DNA from: Streptomyces kurssanovii
GTDB lineage: Bacteria > Actinomycetota > Actinomycetes > Streptomycetales > Streptomycetaceae
Assembly: GCF_014649695.1 (NCBI RefSeq)
Contig: NZ_BMTN01000003.1
Span: 124,001 to 188,000 of the forward strand
Direction: 5' to 3'
DNA length: 64,000 nucleotides
The notes under the pieces were generated by a model that did not search any database, had not been told where the DNA came from, and was given only the letters and a program-made list of their open reading frames with translations. Positions 1 to 10,404 of the stretch are shown here, in pieces. Numbering within the stretch: the first letter of the stretch is position 1; every line of letters starts with the position of its first letter. Position numbers and translations under genes: made by a program.

Positions 1-347
<347 letters not shown>

Positions 348-430
348 CCCCGGTCATGATCGGCCAGAGGCGCGGAGGGCCGGACACCCGAAGACCGTGA
401 GCGGTCACAACTTCATACGAACCAGGCGAT

Positions 431-466
431 GTCACCCCTCGTCCCCGACCCGGGACGGGGGGTGAC
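431..466. terminator. hairpin after cysM
   Basis: Arms at 431-445 and 452-466 pair over 15 bp with one G-T wobble and a 6-nt loop. It lies 84 bp after the cysM stop and 110 bp before the next start. There is no long T run, as usual for Streptomyces terminators. The rest of 348-576 holds no ORF with convincing coding character. Confidence 0.7.
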
Positions 467-576
467 GTTACCCACAACACGGGGCGGCTGAGGAGCGACC
501 GGCCGTTTCGCGCCTTACGCTCGACGCACCGCACGACCTTCCCCCAGCCCTCCCCGTCAACGGAGGTTCCAGCTCC

Positions 577-1329
577 ATGAAGCTCACCGTCGTCGGCTGC
601 TCCGGGTCGTTCCCGTCCGCGGAATCGGCCTGCTCGAGCTACCTCGTAGAGGCCGACGGCTTCCGGCTGCTCCTCGACATGGGCAACGGCGCCCTCGGAG
701 AGTTGCAGCGCCACTGTGGTCTCTACGATCTCGACGCCATCTTCCTCAGCCACCTTCACGCGGACCACTGCATCGACATGTGCGGGTACTTCGTGGCCCG
801 CTACTACCGCCACGACGGCGGCCGCTGCGCCCCCATCCCGGTCCACGGACCCGAGGGCACCGAACAGCGTCTGACCACGGCCTACGCCGACACGCCTTCC
901 GCCTCCTCCATGAGCGAGGTGTTCGACTTCCACACCCTGAAGCCGGGGCACTTCGAGATCGGCCCCTTCTCCGTCTTCACGGAGAGGCTGGCGCATCCCG
1001 TCGAGGCGTACGGAATCCGGCTGGAGCACGGCGGCAGGACGCTCACGTACTCGGGCGACACCGGTGTGTGCGACGCGCTCGACGACCTCGCCGCAGGCGC
1101 GGACCTCTTCCTGTGCGAGGCGTCCTTCACGCACGGCAAGGAGGACATCCCGGACCTCCACCTCAACGGCCGGGAGGCCGGGGCCTACGCCCGGCGCGCG
1201 AACGCGGGCCGGCTCGTCCTGACCCACATCCCGCCGTGGACGGACCCCGGGCAGACGCTGCGCGACGCCCGGGCCGTGTACGACGGGCCGACGGAGGTCG
1301 CGCGGCCGGGTGCGGTCTACGAGATCTGA
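577..1329 (+). CDS. MBL-fold metallohydrolase
   Basis: This 250-residue protein opens with the strand/turn MKLTVVGCSGSFP typical of RNase Z-like beta-lactamase-fold hydrolases. It carries the zinc motif HLHADH (H59, H61, D63, H64), a later YSGDTG segment (third metal site Asp) and a final LTHIPPW histidine. The length fits the short single-domain family that lacks the RNase Z flexible arm. The substrate is unknown. In Streptomyces this gene sits between cysM and the GlcNAc PTS genes, and the same order is seen here. The start follows a GGAGG-like site (ACGGAGGTTCC) a few bases upstream. A perfect bidirectional terminator follows, separating it from convergent nagE2. Confidence 0.85.
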   Translation: MKLTVVGCSGSFPSAESACSSYLVEADGFRLLLDMGNGALGELQRHCGLYDLDAIFLSHLHADHCIDMCGYFVARYYRHDGGRCAPIPVHGPEGTEQRLTTAYADTPSASSMSEVFDFHTLKPGHFEIGPFSVFTERLAHPVEAYGIRLEHGGRTLTYSGDTGVCDALDDLAAGADLFLCEASFTHGKEDIPDLHLNGREAGAYARRANAGRLVLTHIPPWTDPGQTLRDARAVYDGPTEVARPGAVYEI

Positions 1330-1340
1330 GGCTCCACGGC

Positions 1341-1384
1341 CGACGGCCCCTGCCCTCCCGGGATCGGGAGGGCAGGGGCCGTCG
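1341..1384. terminator. bidirectional terminator, MBL gene / nagE2
   Basis: There are perfect 19-bp arms at 1341-1359 and 1366-1384 around a 6-nt loop, placed between two convergent stop codons. It can serve both strands. Confidence 0.85.
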
Positions 1385-1409
1385 GGCTGACGCGCCGGAG
1401 CGTCCGGGC

Positions 1410-2684
<1,275 letters not shown>

Positions 2685-2762
2685 AACTTCCTCCAGTGGG
2701 CAAGGCGCCGCCAGAGGTCGTGACTTCGGGGGAGGGCGGCGTCTCAACGGGGAATGCGGGCC

Positions 2763-2809
2763 TATGGTCTGGACCGCGTGGTCTACACCATTGAGTGGTG
2801 TAGACCTGT
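2763..2809 (-). promoter_or_regulatory. cluster of three dre-like DasR operators before nagE2
   Basis: Three copies of the dre core occur: TGGTCTGGACC (in 2763-2778), TGGTCTACACCA (2779-2790) and AGTGGTGTAGACCTGT (2794-2809). The last two overlap the expected promoter region of nagE2, 95-125 bp before its start. The known DasR consensus is a 16-bp palindrome around TGGTCTAGACCA. DasR binding is inferred from this match. Confidence 0.85.
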
Positions 2810-2883
2810 TGTAGCACGGTGAGGGTTAGATAAGGAACCTGCGAATTTTCCGGACCCGATAACGATCCGGTCAATGCGCGCGA

Positions 2884-2916
2884 AAGGCCTCCGGGACCCG
2901 AGGTCCCGGAGGCCTT
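2884..2916. terminator. hairpin after nagE1
   Basis: Perfect 15-bp arms (2884-2898 and 2902-2916) with a 3-nt loop begin 20 bp past the nagE1 stop. They separate nagE1 transcription from the nagE2 promoter downstream on the same strand, so the two permeases are probably separate transcription units. Confidence 0.85.
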
Positions 2917-2935
2917 CCCTGCCTGGTCGGCGGCT

Positions 2936-4195
2936 CTACTTGGTCGCTTCCCGGTCCAACTCCTCCTGGACCTCCTCAGGCTCCCGCCCAGGTGTAGGGA
3001 TGTTGAACAAAGTGATCGCCAGCCGGAAGACGACGTAGTAGACCACCGCGAACCCGGCTCCGATCGGCAGGATCAGCCACGGCTTCGTATCCAGGTGCCA
3101 GTTGACGACGTAGTCGATCAGACCCGCGGAGAAGCTGAAGCCCGCGTGCACCCCCAGCGCCCAGGTGATCGCCATCGACGCCCCCGTCAGCAGGGCGTGC
3201 AGCCCGTACAGCAGCGGCGCCACGAACATGAAGGAGAACTCGATCGGCTCCGTCACACCCGTCACGAACGACGTCAGACCGACCGAGAACATCAGACCGG
3301 CCACGCGCTTGCGGTGCTCCGGGCGCGCGCAGTGCGTGATCGCCAGGGCGGCCGCAGGAAGCCCGAACATCATGATCGGGAAGAAGCCCGACATGAACAG
3401 ACCCGCGTCGGGGTCCCCCGCGAAGAAGCGGGTCAGGTCCCCCTGCACCACCGCGTCGTCCTCGCCCTGGTACTCACCCGCCTGGAACCAGAAGAACGTG
3501 TTCAGGAACTGGTGCATGCCGATCGGGATCAGCAGCCGGTTCGCAACACCGAAGATGCCCGCGCCCCAGGCCCCGAGGTCGATCAGCCGCTTCGAGAAGG
3601 CCGTCAGCGCGTCGCCCACCGGGTCCCACAGCAGGCCGAACAGCACACCCAGCACACAGCAGAGGAACGCCATGATGATCGGGACGAGCCGGCGCCCGTT
3701 GAAGAAGCCCAGCCAGTCCACCAGCCGGGTGCGGTGATAGCGCTGCCAGATCACGGCCGTCAGCAGGCCGATCAGGATGCCGCCGAGCACGCCCGGATTC
3801 TGCGGCGTGCCGTCCGGCATCGCCTCCGTCACCGTGCCGTCGACCGGGAACGCCTTGAGGACGTTGAAGTAGACGAGGAAGCCCGCCACCGCCGCGAGAG
3901 CGGTCGAACCGTCGGCCTTCTTCGCGAAACCGATCGCGACGCCGATGCAGAACAGCAGGGGCAGGCCCAGGCTGCCGTCGAGGATGCCGCCCCCGCCCTT
4001 GATCAGGACCTCCGAGGTCCGCTCCCAGAACGGTCCGTCCAGCGAGGCGCCGAACAGGTTGCCGAGGCTGACCAGCAGGCCCGCCGCGGGCAGCACCGCG
4101 ACCGGTAGCTGCAGGCTGCGGCCGACCTTCTGCAGTCCCTGGAAGAGTCCGTTCCACCACTTCCGCCGCGGCGCGGCCGCGCTCTCGGTGCTCAT
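2936..4195 (-). CDS. nagE1: PTS permease EIIC, NagE1 paralogue
   Basis: This 419-residue EIIC permease is closely related to nagE2, sharing the GLFQGLQKVGRSLQLP opening, the RTRLVDWLGFFNGRRLVPI segment, GVTEPIEFSFMF and the PTPGRE tail. It has about ten membrane segments and no fused IIA or IIB domain. It is divergent from nagF (IIB), and a near-perfect dre operator lies in the shared intergenic region, so GlcNAc-responsive control by DasR is expected. The start at 4195 follows GGGAGGACGCC. Substrate assignment to GlcNAc follows the locus; it could carry a related amino sugar. Confidence 0.9.
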   Translation of the reverse strand: MSTESAAAPRRKWWNGLFQGLQKVGRSLQLPVAVLPAAGLLVSLGNLFGASLDGPFWERTSEVLIKGGGGILDGSLGLPLLFCIGVAIGFAKKADGSTALAAVAGFLVYFNVLKAFPVDGTVTEAMPDGTPQNPGVLGGILIGLLTAVIWQRYHRTRLVDWLGFFNGRRLVPIIMAFLCCVLGVLFGLLWDPVGDALTAFSKRLIDLGAWGAGIFGVANRLLIPIGMHQFLNTFFWFQAGEYQGEDDAVVQGDLTRFFAGDPDAGLFMSGFFPIMMFGLPAAALAITHCARPEHRKRVAGLMFSVGLTSFVTGVTEPIEFSFMFVAPLLYGLHALLTGASMAITWALGVHAGFSFSAGLIDYVVNWHLDTKPWLILPIGAGFAVVYYVVFRLAITLFNIPTPGREPEEVQEELDREATK

Positions 4196-4237
4196 CGGCG
4201 TCCTCCCGGAACAGGCCTGGTTTGGCAGCTGTTGCAG

Positions 4238-4253
4238 ACTGGTGTAGACCAGT
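4238..4253. promoter_or_regulatory. dre operator in the nagE1/nagF intergenic region
   Basis: ACTGGTGTAGACCAGT is a 16-bp near-perfect palindrome that matches the DasR consensus at 14 or more positions. It lies 43 bp before nagE1 and 180 bp before nagF. Confidence 0.9.
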
Positions 4254-4432
4254 CGCGATACGGTCCTGGGGCCCGGTCGCGAGACAGGGCGCCGGTGATC
4301 GTCATCTTTCGATACAAGACGGTTACTCGCCCGTGAAGATGGGCCAACCGTGCGTTACCGTGACAACCCGGACCTACGGTGGGCCGAGGCGGTGGGCCGG
4401 ACGCTCAACGCTCCGAACGCAGGGAGAAAGAC

Positions 4433-4666
4433 ATGGCCAGCAAGGCTGAGAAGATCGTCGCCGGGCTCGGCGGCATCGACAACATCGAGGAGATCGAAGG
4501 CTGCATCACCCGCCTCCGTACCGAGGTCGCTGACCCCAGCCTTGTCGACGAAGCCGCCCTCAAGGCCGCCGGCGCCCACGGCGTCGTCAAGATGGGCACC
4601 GCCGTCCAGGTCGTCATCGGCACCGACGCCGACCCGATCGCCGCCGACATCGAAGACATGATGTGA
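4433..4666 (+). CDS. nagF: PTS EIIB component (GlcNAc)
   Basis: This is a small stand-alone IIB of 77 residues. IIB passes the phosphate from IIA (Crr) to the incoming sugar; the phosphorylated cysteine is the one in EGCITRLR (about residue 26). The fold elements IVAGLGGIDNIEEIEGC and KMGTAVQVVIG are typical of the glucose family. Streptomyces splits IIB from IIC, and the partner IICs are the adjacent nagE1 and nagE2. The start follows AGGGAGAAAG. A hairpin at 4689-4732 follows. Confidence 0.93.
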   Translation: MASKAEKIVAGLGGIDNIEEIEGCITRLRTEVADPSLVDEAALKAAGAHGVVKMGTAVQVVIGTDADPIAADIEDMM

Positions 4667-4688
4667 CCTGAGCGGACACCGACGCACG

Positions 4689-4732
4689 AGGGGCCTGATC
4701 CGGCCGAGCGGAACAGGCCCCTCACCCATCTG
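4689..4732. terminator. hairpin after nagF
   Basis: Nine-base arms AGGGGCCTG and CAGGCCCCT are separated by a 26-nt partly structured loop, just after the nagF stop and before rph. It is weaker than the other terminators of the window. Confidence 0.5.
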
Positions 4733-4749
4733 CCGATAGGCTCGGCGCC

Positions 4750-5484
<735 letters not shown>

Positions 5485-5592
5485 CCGCCGGCGGCAGACA
5501 CCGGACTCCGCCTGCCGCCACGAGCAGCCGGCGGACAGAAACCACCAGGTAAAGAAGCAACCAAGAAGCCCCTATGGGGCGTCGTATCCGAT

Positions 5593-5622
5593 ACGGGCGC
5601 ACGGGCCGAACCGTGCGCCCGT
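5593..5622. terminator. hairpin between rph and lipoprotein gene
   Basis: Perfect 12-bp arms (5593-5604 and 5611-5622) with a 6-nt loop, extended by a partial outer repeat of GTATCCG. It lies 109 bp after rph and 24 bp before the next start, so it could be a terminator or a leader structure of the lipoprotein gene. Confidence 0.6.
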
Positions 5623-5646
5623 CCGTATCCGGGGAGGACCGTCAGA

Positions 5647-6033
5647 ATGTCTGCGCGCCGCCGCATCGCACTCACCATCGCCGCCGCTGCCCTCATCGTG
5701 CCCGCAGCCGCCGGCTGCAGCGCCCTCGACAAGGCACTCGACTGCGTCGAGACGGCCGACGCCATCGCCACCAGCGTCAACAAGCTCCAAGAGGCCGTCG
5801 CCGGCGCCACCGAGGACCCCACCAAGGCCCGCGAGGCACTCGACGACATAGACCGCGAACTCGACAGCCTCGGCGACAAGACCGACAACGCCGACCTCAC
5901 CAAAGCCGTCGACGACCTCGGCACCGGTGTCGACAACGTCCGCAAATCCATAGAGAACGGCGACGCCACCCCCGACATCACCCCCGTCACCGACGCGGCC
6001 ACCGAGATCGGCAAGGTCTGCACCCCCGGGTGA
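5647..6033 (+). CDS. small lipoprotein of unknown function
   Basis: This 128-residue protein has an N-terminal signal (ARRRIALTIAAAALIVPAAAGC) ending in a lipobox with C24, so it should be lipid-anchored outside the membrane. The mature part is acidic, mostly helical, and rich in Asp/Asn/Thr, with heptad-like spacing (KLQEAVAGATED, LDDIDRELDSLGDK). I recognise no enzyme motif. It follows GGGGAGGACC and ends 16 bp before rdgB, so the two are likely co-transcribed. This is a conserved Streptomyces hypothetical by context only. Confidence 0.8.
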   Translation: MSARRRIALTIAAAALIVPAAAGCSALDKALDCVETADAIATSVNKLQEAVAGATEDPTKAREALDDIDRELDSLGDKTDNADLTKAVDDLGTGVDNVRKSIENGDATPDITPVTDAATEIGKVCTPG

Positions 6034-6049
6034 CCCCGATAATCGGGAC

Positions 6050-6652
6050 ATGACCCGACTGATCCTCGCCACACGCAACGCCGGAAAGATCACCGAACTC
6101 AGGGCCATCCTCGCCGACGCGGGCGTCACCCACGAACTCGTCGGCGCGGACGCCTACCCGGAGATCCCGGACGTCAAGGAGACCGGCGTCACCTTCGCCG
6201 AGAACGCCCTCCTCAAGGCGCACGCCCTCGCCAAGGCCACCGGCCTGCCCGCCGTCGCCGACGACTCCGGCCTCTGCGTCGACGTCCTCGGCGGCGCGCC
6301 CGGCATCTTCTCCGCGAGGTGGTCCGGCCGCCACGGCGACGATCAGGCGAACCTCGAACTGCTCCTCGCGCAACTCCTCGACATCGACACCCCCCACCGC
6401 GGCGCCCACTTCGCCTGCGCGGCCGCCCTCGCCCTCCCTGACGGCACGGAACGCGTCGTGGAAGGCCGCCTCCGCGGCACCCTCCGCCGCTCCCCGCACG
6501 GCACGAACGGCTTCGGCTACGACCCGATCCTCCAGCCGGAGGGCGACAGCCGTACCTGCGCCGAACTGACCCCGGACGAGAAGAACGCGATCAGCCACCG
6601 GGGCAAGGCGTTCCGGGCGCTGGTGCCGGTGGTGAAGGAACTGCTGGGCTGA
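6050..6652 (+). CDS. rdgB: RdgB/HAM1 non-canonical purine NTP pyrophosphatase
   Basis: The enzyme removes dITP, XTP and similar damaged nucleotides from the pool by hydrolysing them to monophosphates and pyrophosphate. The 200-residue sequence shows the family markers TRNAGKITELRAIL (triphosphate binding), ADDSGLCVDVLGGAPGIFSARW (catalytic Asp pair) and the C-terminal GFGYDPIL and SHRGKAF. The start at 6050 is 16 bp after the lipoprotein stop. A long terminator hairpin follows immediately. Confidence 0.95.
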   Translation: MTRLILATRNAGKITELRAILADAGVTHELVGADAYPEIPDVKETGVTFAENALLKAHALAKATGLPAVADDSGLCVDVLGGAPGIFSARWSGRHGDDQANLELLLAQLLDIDTPHRGAHFACAAALALPDGTERVVEGRLRGTLRRSPHGTNGFGYDPILQPEGDSRTCAELTPDEKNAISHRGKAFRALVPVVKELLG

Positions 6653-6662
6653 GCTCAAGAGA

Positions 6663-6700
6663 AACGGCCTGCGAATCGACTCATCGATTCGCAGGCCGTT
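6663..6700. terminator. bidirectional terminator, rdgB / tRNA-Leu
   Basis: Perfect 17-bp arms (6663-6679 and 6684-6700) around a 4-nt loop lie 11 bp after the rdgB stop and 6 bp beyond the tRNA-Leu 3' end. They serve both convergent units. Confidence 0.9.
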
Positions 6701-6705
6701 CACGG

Positions 6706-6789
6706 TGCGGCGGAAGGGATTCGAACCCTCAAGCCCGGTCAGGGGCCACAGATCCTAAGTCTGCTGTGTCACCATTGCACCACCGCCGC
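6706..6789 (-). tRNA. tRNA-Leu (anticodon TAG)
   Basis: Read on the minus strand this gives an 84-nt class II tRNA. The acceptor is GCGGCGG pairing with CCGCCGC. The anticodon stem GCAGA/TCTGT encloses loop CTTAGGA with anticodon TAG. A long variable arm and T-loop GGTTCGAATCC follow. The discriminator is A and CCA is not encoded. It reads CUA/CUG-type leucine codons. Confidence 0.95.
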
Positions 6790-6804
6790 TAGCTGCCTGT
6801 CATG

Positions 6805-7497
6805 CTACCGGGACGGGTCCGGTCCTCGTGAAGGTGGCCCGTGATGAGTCGGGCGTCGGCCTCCACCCCGGCACCATGTGTCGGTGATCGCATGGCAGTT
6901 GGGGCACAGCAGCCGAAGGTTCTCCCGTCTGTCGCCCCCCGGGACGCCGTTGATGTGATCGACCTCGAGCGTCATCGGCCTGCCATGCCAGACCGGCCCT
7001 GTGCCACAGCCGGCGCACCGTTCTGGAATTCCGATGTCCAGGAGTGCGCGGCGCAGAATGACCGTTCGGGTGCGACCGTTCTGTTCGTGCTTGACCAGGA
7101 TCTCGTCGGCATGGAGGCGGGCGGTCGGGCCGGGCTTCCCCCGTTGATGAGCCTGTCCCAGGAAGTGGTCAGTGGAAATGCCCTCCTCTTTGATCCAACG
7201 GCGCAGCAGGGCACGCTGGCCGCCATTGTCCTGTCGGCCCAGAAGACGTAGTGCCTCTGCGAGGGATATTGATGAGATGACCGCATGTCGCAACTCATCG
7301 GTGGCAGGGCGTGGTTGACGTTTCCGCGTCGAGAAGTGCGAGACATCGATCCCGAAGTGGGCGAAGCGCTTCATGAGGTATCGGACGAGCTTCGCGTACG
7401 GTGACGTGCCGAGGAAGGCGATGACTTCGTCGATGTTGCTGCAGCGCAGTGCCGCATCGCTCAACAGCTCGCGGGTGTACGCCGTTCGGGAGGTCAT
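6805..7497 (-). CDS. HNH endonuclease-like protein (second of tandem pair)
   Basis: This 230-residue protein has a C-terminal HNH nuclease domain: CAGCG at about residues 164-168, then LEVDHINGV (catalytic D-H), RRENLRLLCPNCHAIT (Asn, zinc-type CxxC and His). The N-terminal half holds two helical repeats, each ending in GI(D/S)(V/T)(S/D)HF (about residues 50-56 and 107-113), probably DNA-contacting modules. It overlaps the upstream paralogue 7494-8165 by 4 nt (ATGA), so the pair is translationally coupled. The two share architecture throughout. It is probably a homing/mobile-type or defence nuclease; the target is unknown. Confidence 0.85.
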   Translation of the reverse strand: MTSRTAYTRELLSDAALRCSNIDEVIAFLGTSPYAKLVRYLMKRFAHFGIDVSHFSTRKRQPRPATDELRHAVISSISLAEALRLLGRQDNGGQRALLRRWIKEEGISTDHFLGQAHQRGKPGPTARLHADEILVKHEQNGRTRTVILRRALLDIGIPERCAGCGTGPVWHGRPMTLEVDHINGVPGGDRRENLRLLCPNCHAITDTWCRGGGRRPTHHGPPSRGPDPSR

Positions 7498-8165
7498 CGT
7501 GGTTTCCTGTCGATCGTGTGCAGTCTGCGTTTCCGCCCCCTGTATGTGTCGGTGGACGAGTGGCAGTTCGGGCAGAGCAGTCGAAGATTGTCCAGACAGT
7601 TGTTCCGCCAGTCCCCATCGATGTGGTCCACCTCAAGTGGCAGAGGACAGCCCTGCCAGGCTGCGTCCAGGCCGCACAGTGCACACGACTGCGCCACTCC
7701 CGACTCGGCCAGCGCACGCTTGAGCAACTGGTTTGATGTGCGCTCGGTGTCGTCCGTAGGCTTCCTGACCAGAATTTCGGCAGCGGACCGGCGGCGGCTG
7801 TTGGTTCGCATGCGCTCCGTGCGCGCCCGTGATTCGAAGTGCGATGTGTCGATGCCCAATGCGCGGATGCGGCGACTGATGTGGGTGTGCTGACCTCCTA
7901 GAACGTCAAGGCCGAGGTTGCGCAGCACCTGACACATGTTGGTCGACTCTCTGACGGCGGCATCGAGGAGCTCGCGGCTCCATCGATGCCCTTCGCGCTC
8001 GAAGTGCGATGTGGAGACACCAAGGCGGCGGAGTCGGTCCCGCAGGTAAGCCCGGCGTGCCTTGTTCTTCGGATCCACCCCCAGTTTCTCCAGGGTCTCG
8101 CTCAGCGTCCGCGACGATTCCGCCGCCTCCGTGAGGCGTTGTCGTGTGTACGGGCTTGCCGGCAT
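7494..8165 (-). CDS. HNH endonuclease-like protein (first of tandem pair)
   Basis: This 223-residue paralogue of the next gene has the same order: two helix repeats ending LGVSTSHF (about residue 50) and LGIDTSHF (about residue 108), then a linker and the HNH domain CALCG, LEVDHIDGDWRNN, LDNLRLLCPNCHSST. All catalytic and zinc-binding positions look intact. It begins with MPASPYTRQRL, mirroring MTSRTAYTREL of the partner, so the genes arose by tandem duplication and then diverged considerably. A 7-bp inverted repeat lies upstream. GC bias is a little lower than in flanking core genes. Confidence 0.85.
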   Translation of the reverse strand: MPASPYTRQRLTEAAESSRTLSETLEKLGVDPKNKARRAYLRDRLRRLGVSTSHFEREGHRWSRELLDAAVRESTNMCQVLRNLGLDVLGGQHTHISRRIRALGIDTSHFESRARTERMRTNSRRRSAAEILVRKPTDDTERTSNQLLKRALAESGVAQSCALCGLDAAWQGCPLPLEVDHIDGDWRNNCLDNLRLLCPNCHSSTDTYRGRKRRLHTIDRKPR

Positions 8166-8220
8166 CGTCCCCTCCGTCCCCGGCCGCGTGTTCGCGGTCT
8201 CGTACGGAGTAACGAACCGT

Positions 8221-8244
8221 TTATCGGACGGTTACTGCCGATAA
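8221..8244. promoter_or_regulatory. inverted repeat upstream of the HNH pair
   Basis: TTATCGG (8221-8227) and CCGATAA (8238-8244) form a 7-bp inverted repeat with a 10-bp spacer, 56 bp before the HNH operon start. A smaller AACCG/CGGTT repeat overlaps it. This is a candidate operator; no regulator is known. Confidence 0.4.
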
Positions 8245-8293
8245 GCGGAACGACCCGCCCCGATTGCCCGGCGGGCCGGCCGTCTTGAAGCGG

Positions 8294-9790
8294 TCAGAAC
8301 TTCGGCTCCGGGGCCGCCGCCAGGACCATGTCCGCGGCCTCCTCCCTCGTGCTCACCGACGGGGGCGAGCCCTCCAGCGGCTTCTGGGCCGTCTCCTTCA
8401 TGCACGCCACCGCGATCACGCCGACCAGCGCCGCCGCCATCGAGTAGTAGGCCGGCATCAGGTTGCTGCCGGTCAGGCTGATCAGGGCCGTGATCACCAG
8501 GGGAGTGGTGCCGCCGAACAGGGAGGCGGAGAGGTTGTAGCCGACGGAGAGGGAGCCGTACCTGACGTGGGTGGGGAACAGCGCCGGCAGGGCCGCGGAC
8601 ATGGTGCCGAGCAGGCAGACCAGGGACAGGCCCAGCATCAGCATGCCCGCGGACATCGCCAGGATGCTCCCCTGGCCGATCAGGAGGAACGCGGGTGCCG
8701 ACAGGAAGAGGAAGCCGAGCATGCCCGTCATGAGCAGGGGTTTGCGGCCGTAGCGGTCGTTCAGGCGGCCCACCTGGTTGATGATCGCCATGAGGCAGAC
8801 CATGACGCCGATCAGGATGAGCAGGCCGTGCGTCTCGCTGTAGCCGAGCTCGTCGGACAGGTACGTCGGCATGTACGACAGCAGCATGTAATCGGTGATG
8901 TTGTACGCGCCGACGAGGGCGATGCACAGGATCAGCGTCGGCCAGTACCTGCGGAAGATGTCGGCGAGGTCGCCCGTGGCCGTCGACTCGACGGTCTCCG
9001 CCGTCTCGGGGGCGTGCGCGGACTCCGCCTCGAGCCTTTGGAAGGCCGGGGTCTCGTCGAGCTTCAGCCGCAGGTAGACACCGACGAGGCCCAGTGGCGC
9101 GGCGACGAGGAAGGGCAGCCGCCAGCCCCAGGCCTCCATGGCGTCGCTGCCGAGCCATGCGGTGAGGAGGGTGACCAGCCCGGCCGCGCCGACGTAGCCG
9201 GCGAGTGTGCCGAGTTCGAGGAAGCTGCCGAAGAAGCCGCGTCGTTTGTCGGGGGCGTACTCGGCGATGAAGGTGGACGCGCCGCCGTATTCGCCGCCGG
9301 TGGAGAAGCCCTGTACGAGGCGGAAGAGGATCAGCAGGGCGGGCGCCCAGAATCCGATGGTGGCGTACGAGGGGATCAGGCCGATGGCGCCGGTGCCGAT
9401 CGCCATCATGATCATGGTCGCGGCCAGCACCTTCTTGCGGCCGATCTTGTCGCCCAGAGGGCCGAAGACCATGCCGCCGAGCGGGCGGACGAGGAAGGCG
9501 ACGGCGAAGGTCGCGAAGGAGGAGAGCAGCTGGACGGTGTCGTTCCCGGAGGGGAAGAAGACGTGGCCGATGGTGACGGCCAGGTAGCTGTAGATCCCGA
9601 AGTCGAACCACTCCATGGCGTTGCCGAGCGAGGCGGCTTTCACCGCGCGCCTTACTGCCGCTTCGTCGGTGACCGTGATGTCGGTCCGCCGGAGTCTGGG
9701 GTTCCTCCGCTGCTTGATGGTGCGGAAGAGTACGGGGTGGCGTTTGATCGCTGCGGGATCGGCCGTCGGTTCCTGGCCGCTTTCCGCCAT
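8294..9790 (-). CDS. MFS transporter, metabolite:H+ symporter (MHS/ProP-like)
   Basis: This 498-residue protein has 12 predicted membrane segments. MHS subfamily signatures include GNAMEWFDFGIYSYLAVTIG in TM1, the loop FGPLGDKIGRKKVL (RxGRR-type motif after TM2), a GEYGGA segment and LNDRYGRKPLL between TM8 and TM9. The family imports osmolytes or organic acids (proline/betaine, alpha-ketoglutarate, citrate) by proton symport. The start at 9790 follows an AGGAAAGG site; a longer upstream frame lacks one. The N-terminal 50 residues are a hydrophilic tail. The substrate cannot be told from sequence. It stands alone. Confidence 0.9.
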   Translation of the reverse strand: MAESGQEPTADPAAIKRHPVLFRTIKQRRNPRLRRTDITVTDEAAVRRAVKAASLGNAMEWFDFGIYSYLAVTIGHVFFPSGNDTVQLLSSFATFAVAFLVRPLGGMVFGPLGDKIGRKKVLAATMIMMAIGTGAIGLIPSYATIGFWAPALLILFRLVQGFSTGGEYGGASTFIAEYAPDKRRGFFGSFLELGTLAGYVGAAGLVTLLTAWLGSDAMEAWGWRLPFLVAAPLGLVGVYLRLKLDETPAFQRLEAESAHAPETAETVESTATGDLADIFRRYWPTLILCIALVGAYNITDYMLLSYMPTYLSDELGYSETHGLLILIGVMVCLMAIINQVGRLNDRYGRKPLLMTGMLGFLFLSAPAFLLIGQGSILAMSAGMLMLGLSLVCLLGTMSAALPALFPTHVRYGSLSVGYNLSASLFGGTTPLVITALISLTGSNLMPAYYSMAAALVGVIAVACMKETAQKPLEGSPPSVSTREEAADMVLAAAPEPKF

Positions 9791-9936
9791 GACCTGTTCC
9801 TTTCCTGGGCTCCTCTTCCAAGAGAATCGTCTGCTCCCGCGCGCCAACCGCAAACCGAAGTCCCACGCGAATGGGACTTCGGTCACAAAGGGTGCGAACG
9901 GCCAGGAAGGGTGTGGAAAGGGGGGAGGGGTGCGGC

Positions 9937-10404
9937 TCAGATGCCGAGGTCCTTGATGATCTTCGCGACATGGCCGGTGGCCTTGACGTTGTACAGGGCG
10001 CGCTCGACCTTGCCCTCCTCGTCGACGACGACCGTGGAGCGGATCACGCCGGTCACCGTCTTGCCGTAGAGCTTCTTCTCGCCGAATGCGCCGTATGCCT
10101 CAAGGACCTCCTTGGAAGGGTCGCCGACGAGCGTGACCTTGAGGTCCTCCTTCTCGCGGAACTTCGCCAGCTTCTCGGGCTTGTCCGGCGACACGCCGAT
10201 GACGTCGTAGCCGGCTCCGGCCAGCAGCTGGAGGTTGTCGGTGAAGTCGCAGGCCTGCTTGGTGCAGCCGGGGGTGAGTGCGGCGGGGTAGAAGTACACG
10301 ATCACCTTGCGGCCCTTGTGGTCCGCGAGCGAGACCTCGTTGCCGTCGGCGTCGGGAAGGGTGAAGGCGGGGGCGGTGTCGCCGGGCTGGAGTCGCTCGC
10401 TCAT
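9937..10404 (-). CDS. bcp: thioredoxin-dependent thiol peroxidase (Bcp/PrxQ)
   Basis: This 155-residue peroxiredoxin reduces peroxides using thioredoxin. The peroxidatic motif is ALTPGCTKQACDF: C45-class peroxidatic cysteine with a resolving cysteine five residues later, as in atypical two-cysteine Bcp. FRE(K) and the late DEEGKVE strand fit the family. The start is the internal ATG at 10404; the longer reading frame upstream is spurious because it crosses the divergent DUF3618 gene. It is divergently transcribed from the DUF3618 gene at 10531. Confidence 0.94.
   Translation of the reverse strand: MSERLQPGDTAPAFTLPDADGNEVSLADHKGRKVIVYFYPAALTPGCTKQACDFTDNLQLLAGAGYDVIGVSPDKPEKLAKFREKEDLKVTLVGDPSKEVLEAYGAFGEKKLYGKTVTGVIRSTVVVDEEGKVERALYNVKATGHVAKIIKDLGI

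Noticed and set aside
6706-8244. HNH pair as a mobile element integrated at tRNA-Leu
   Set aside because: Integration usually targets the 3' end (6706 side), but the HNH genes lie on the 5' side, and I find no duplicate of the tRNA end or integrase gene.
8264-10069. 601-residue plus-strand frame across the MFS transporter
   Set aside because: Antisense shadow of the transporter; no recognised motif and skewed Arg/Glu/Gly content.
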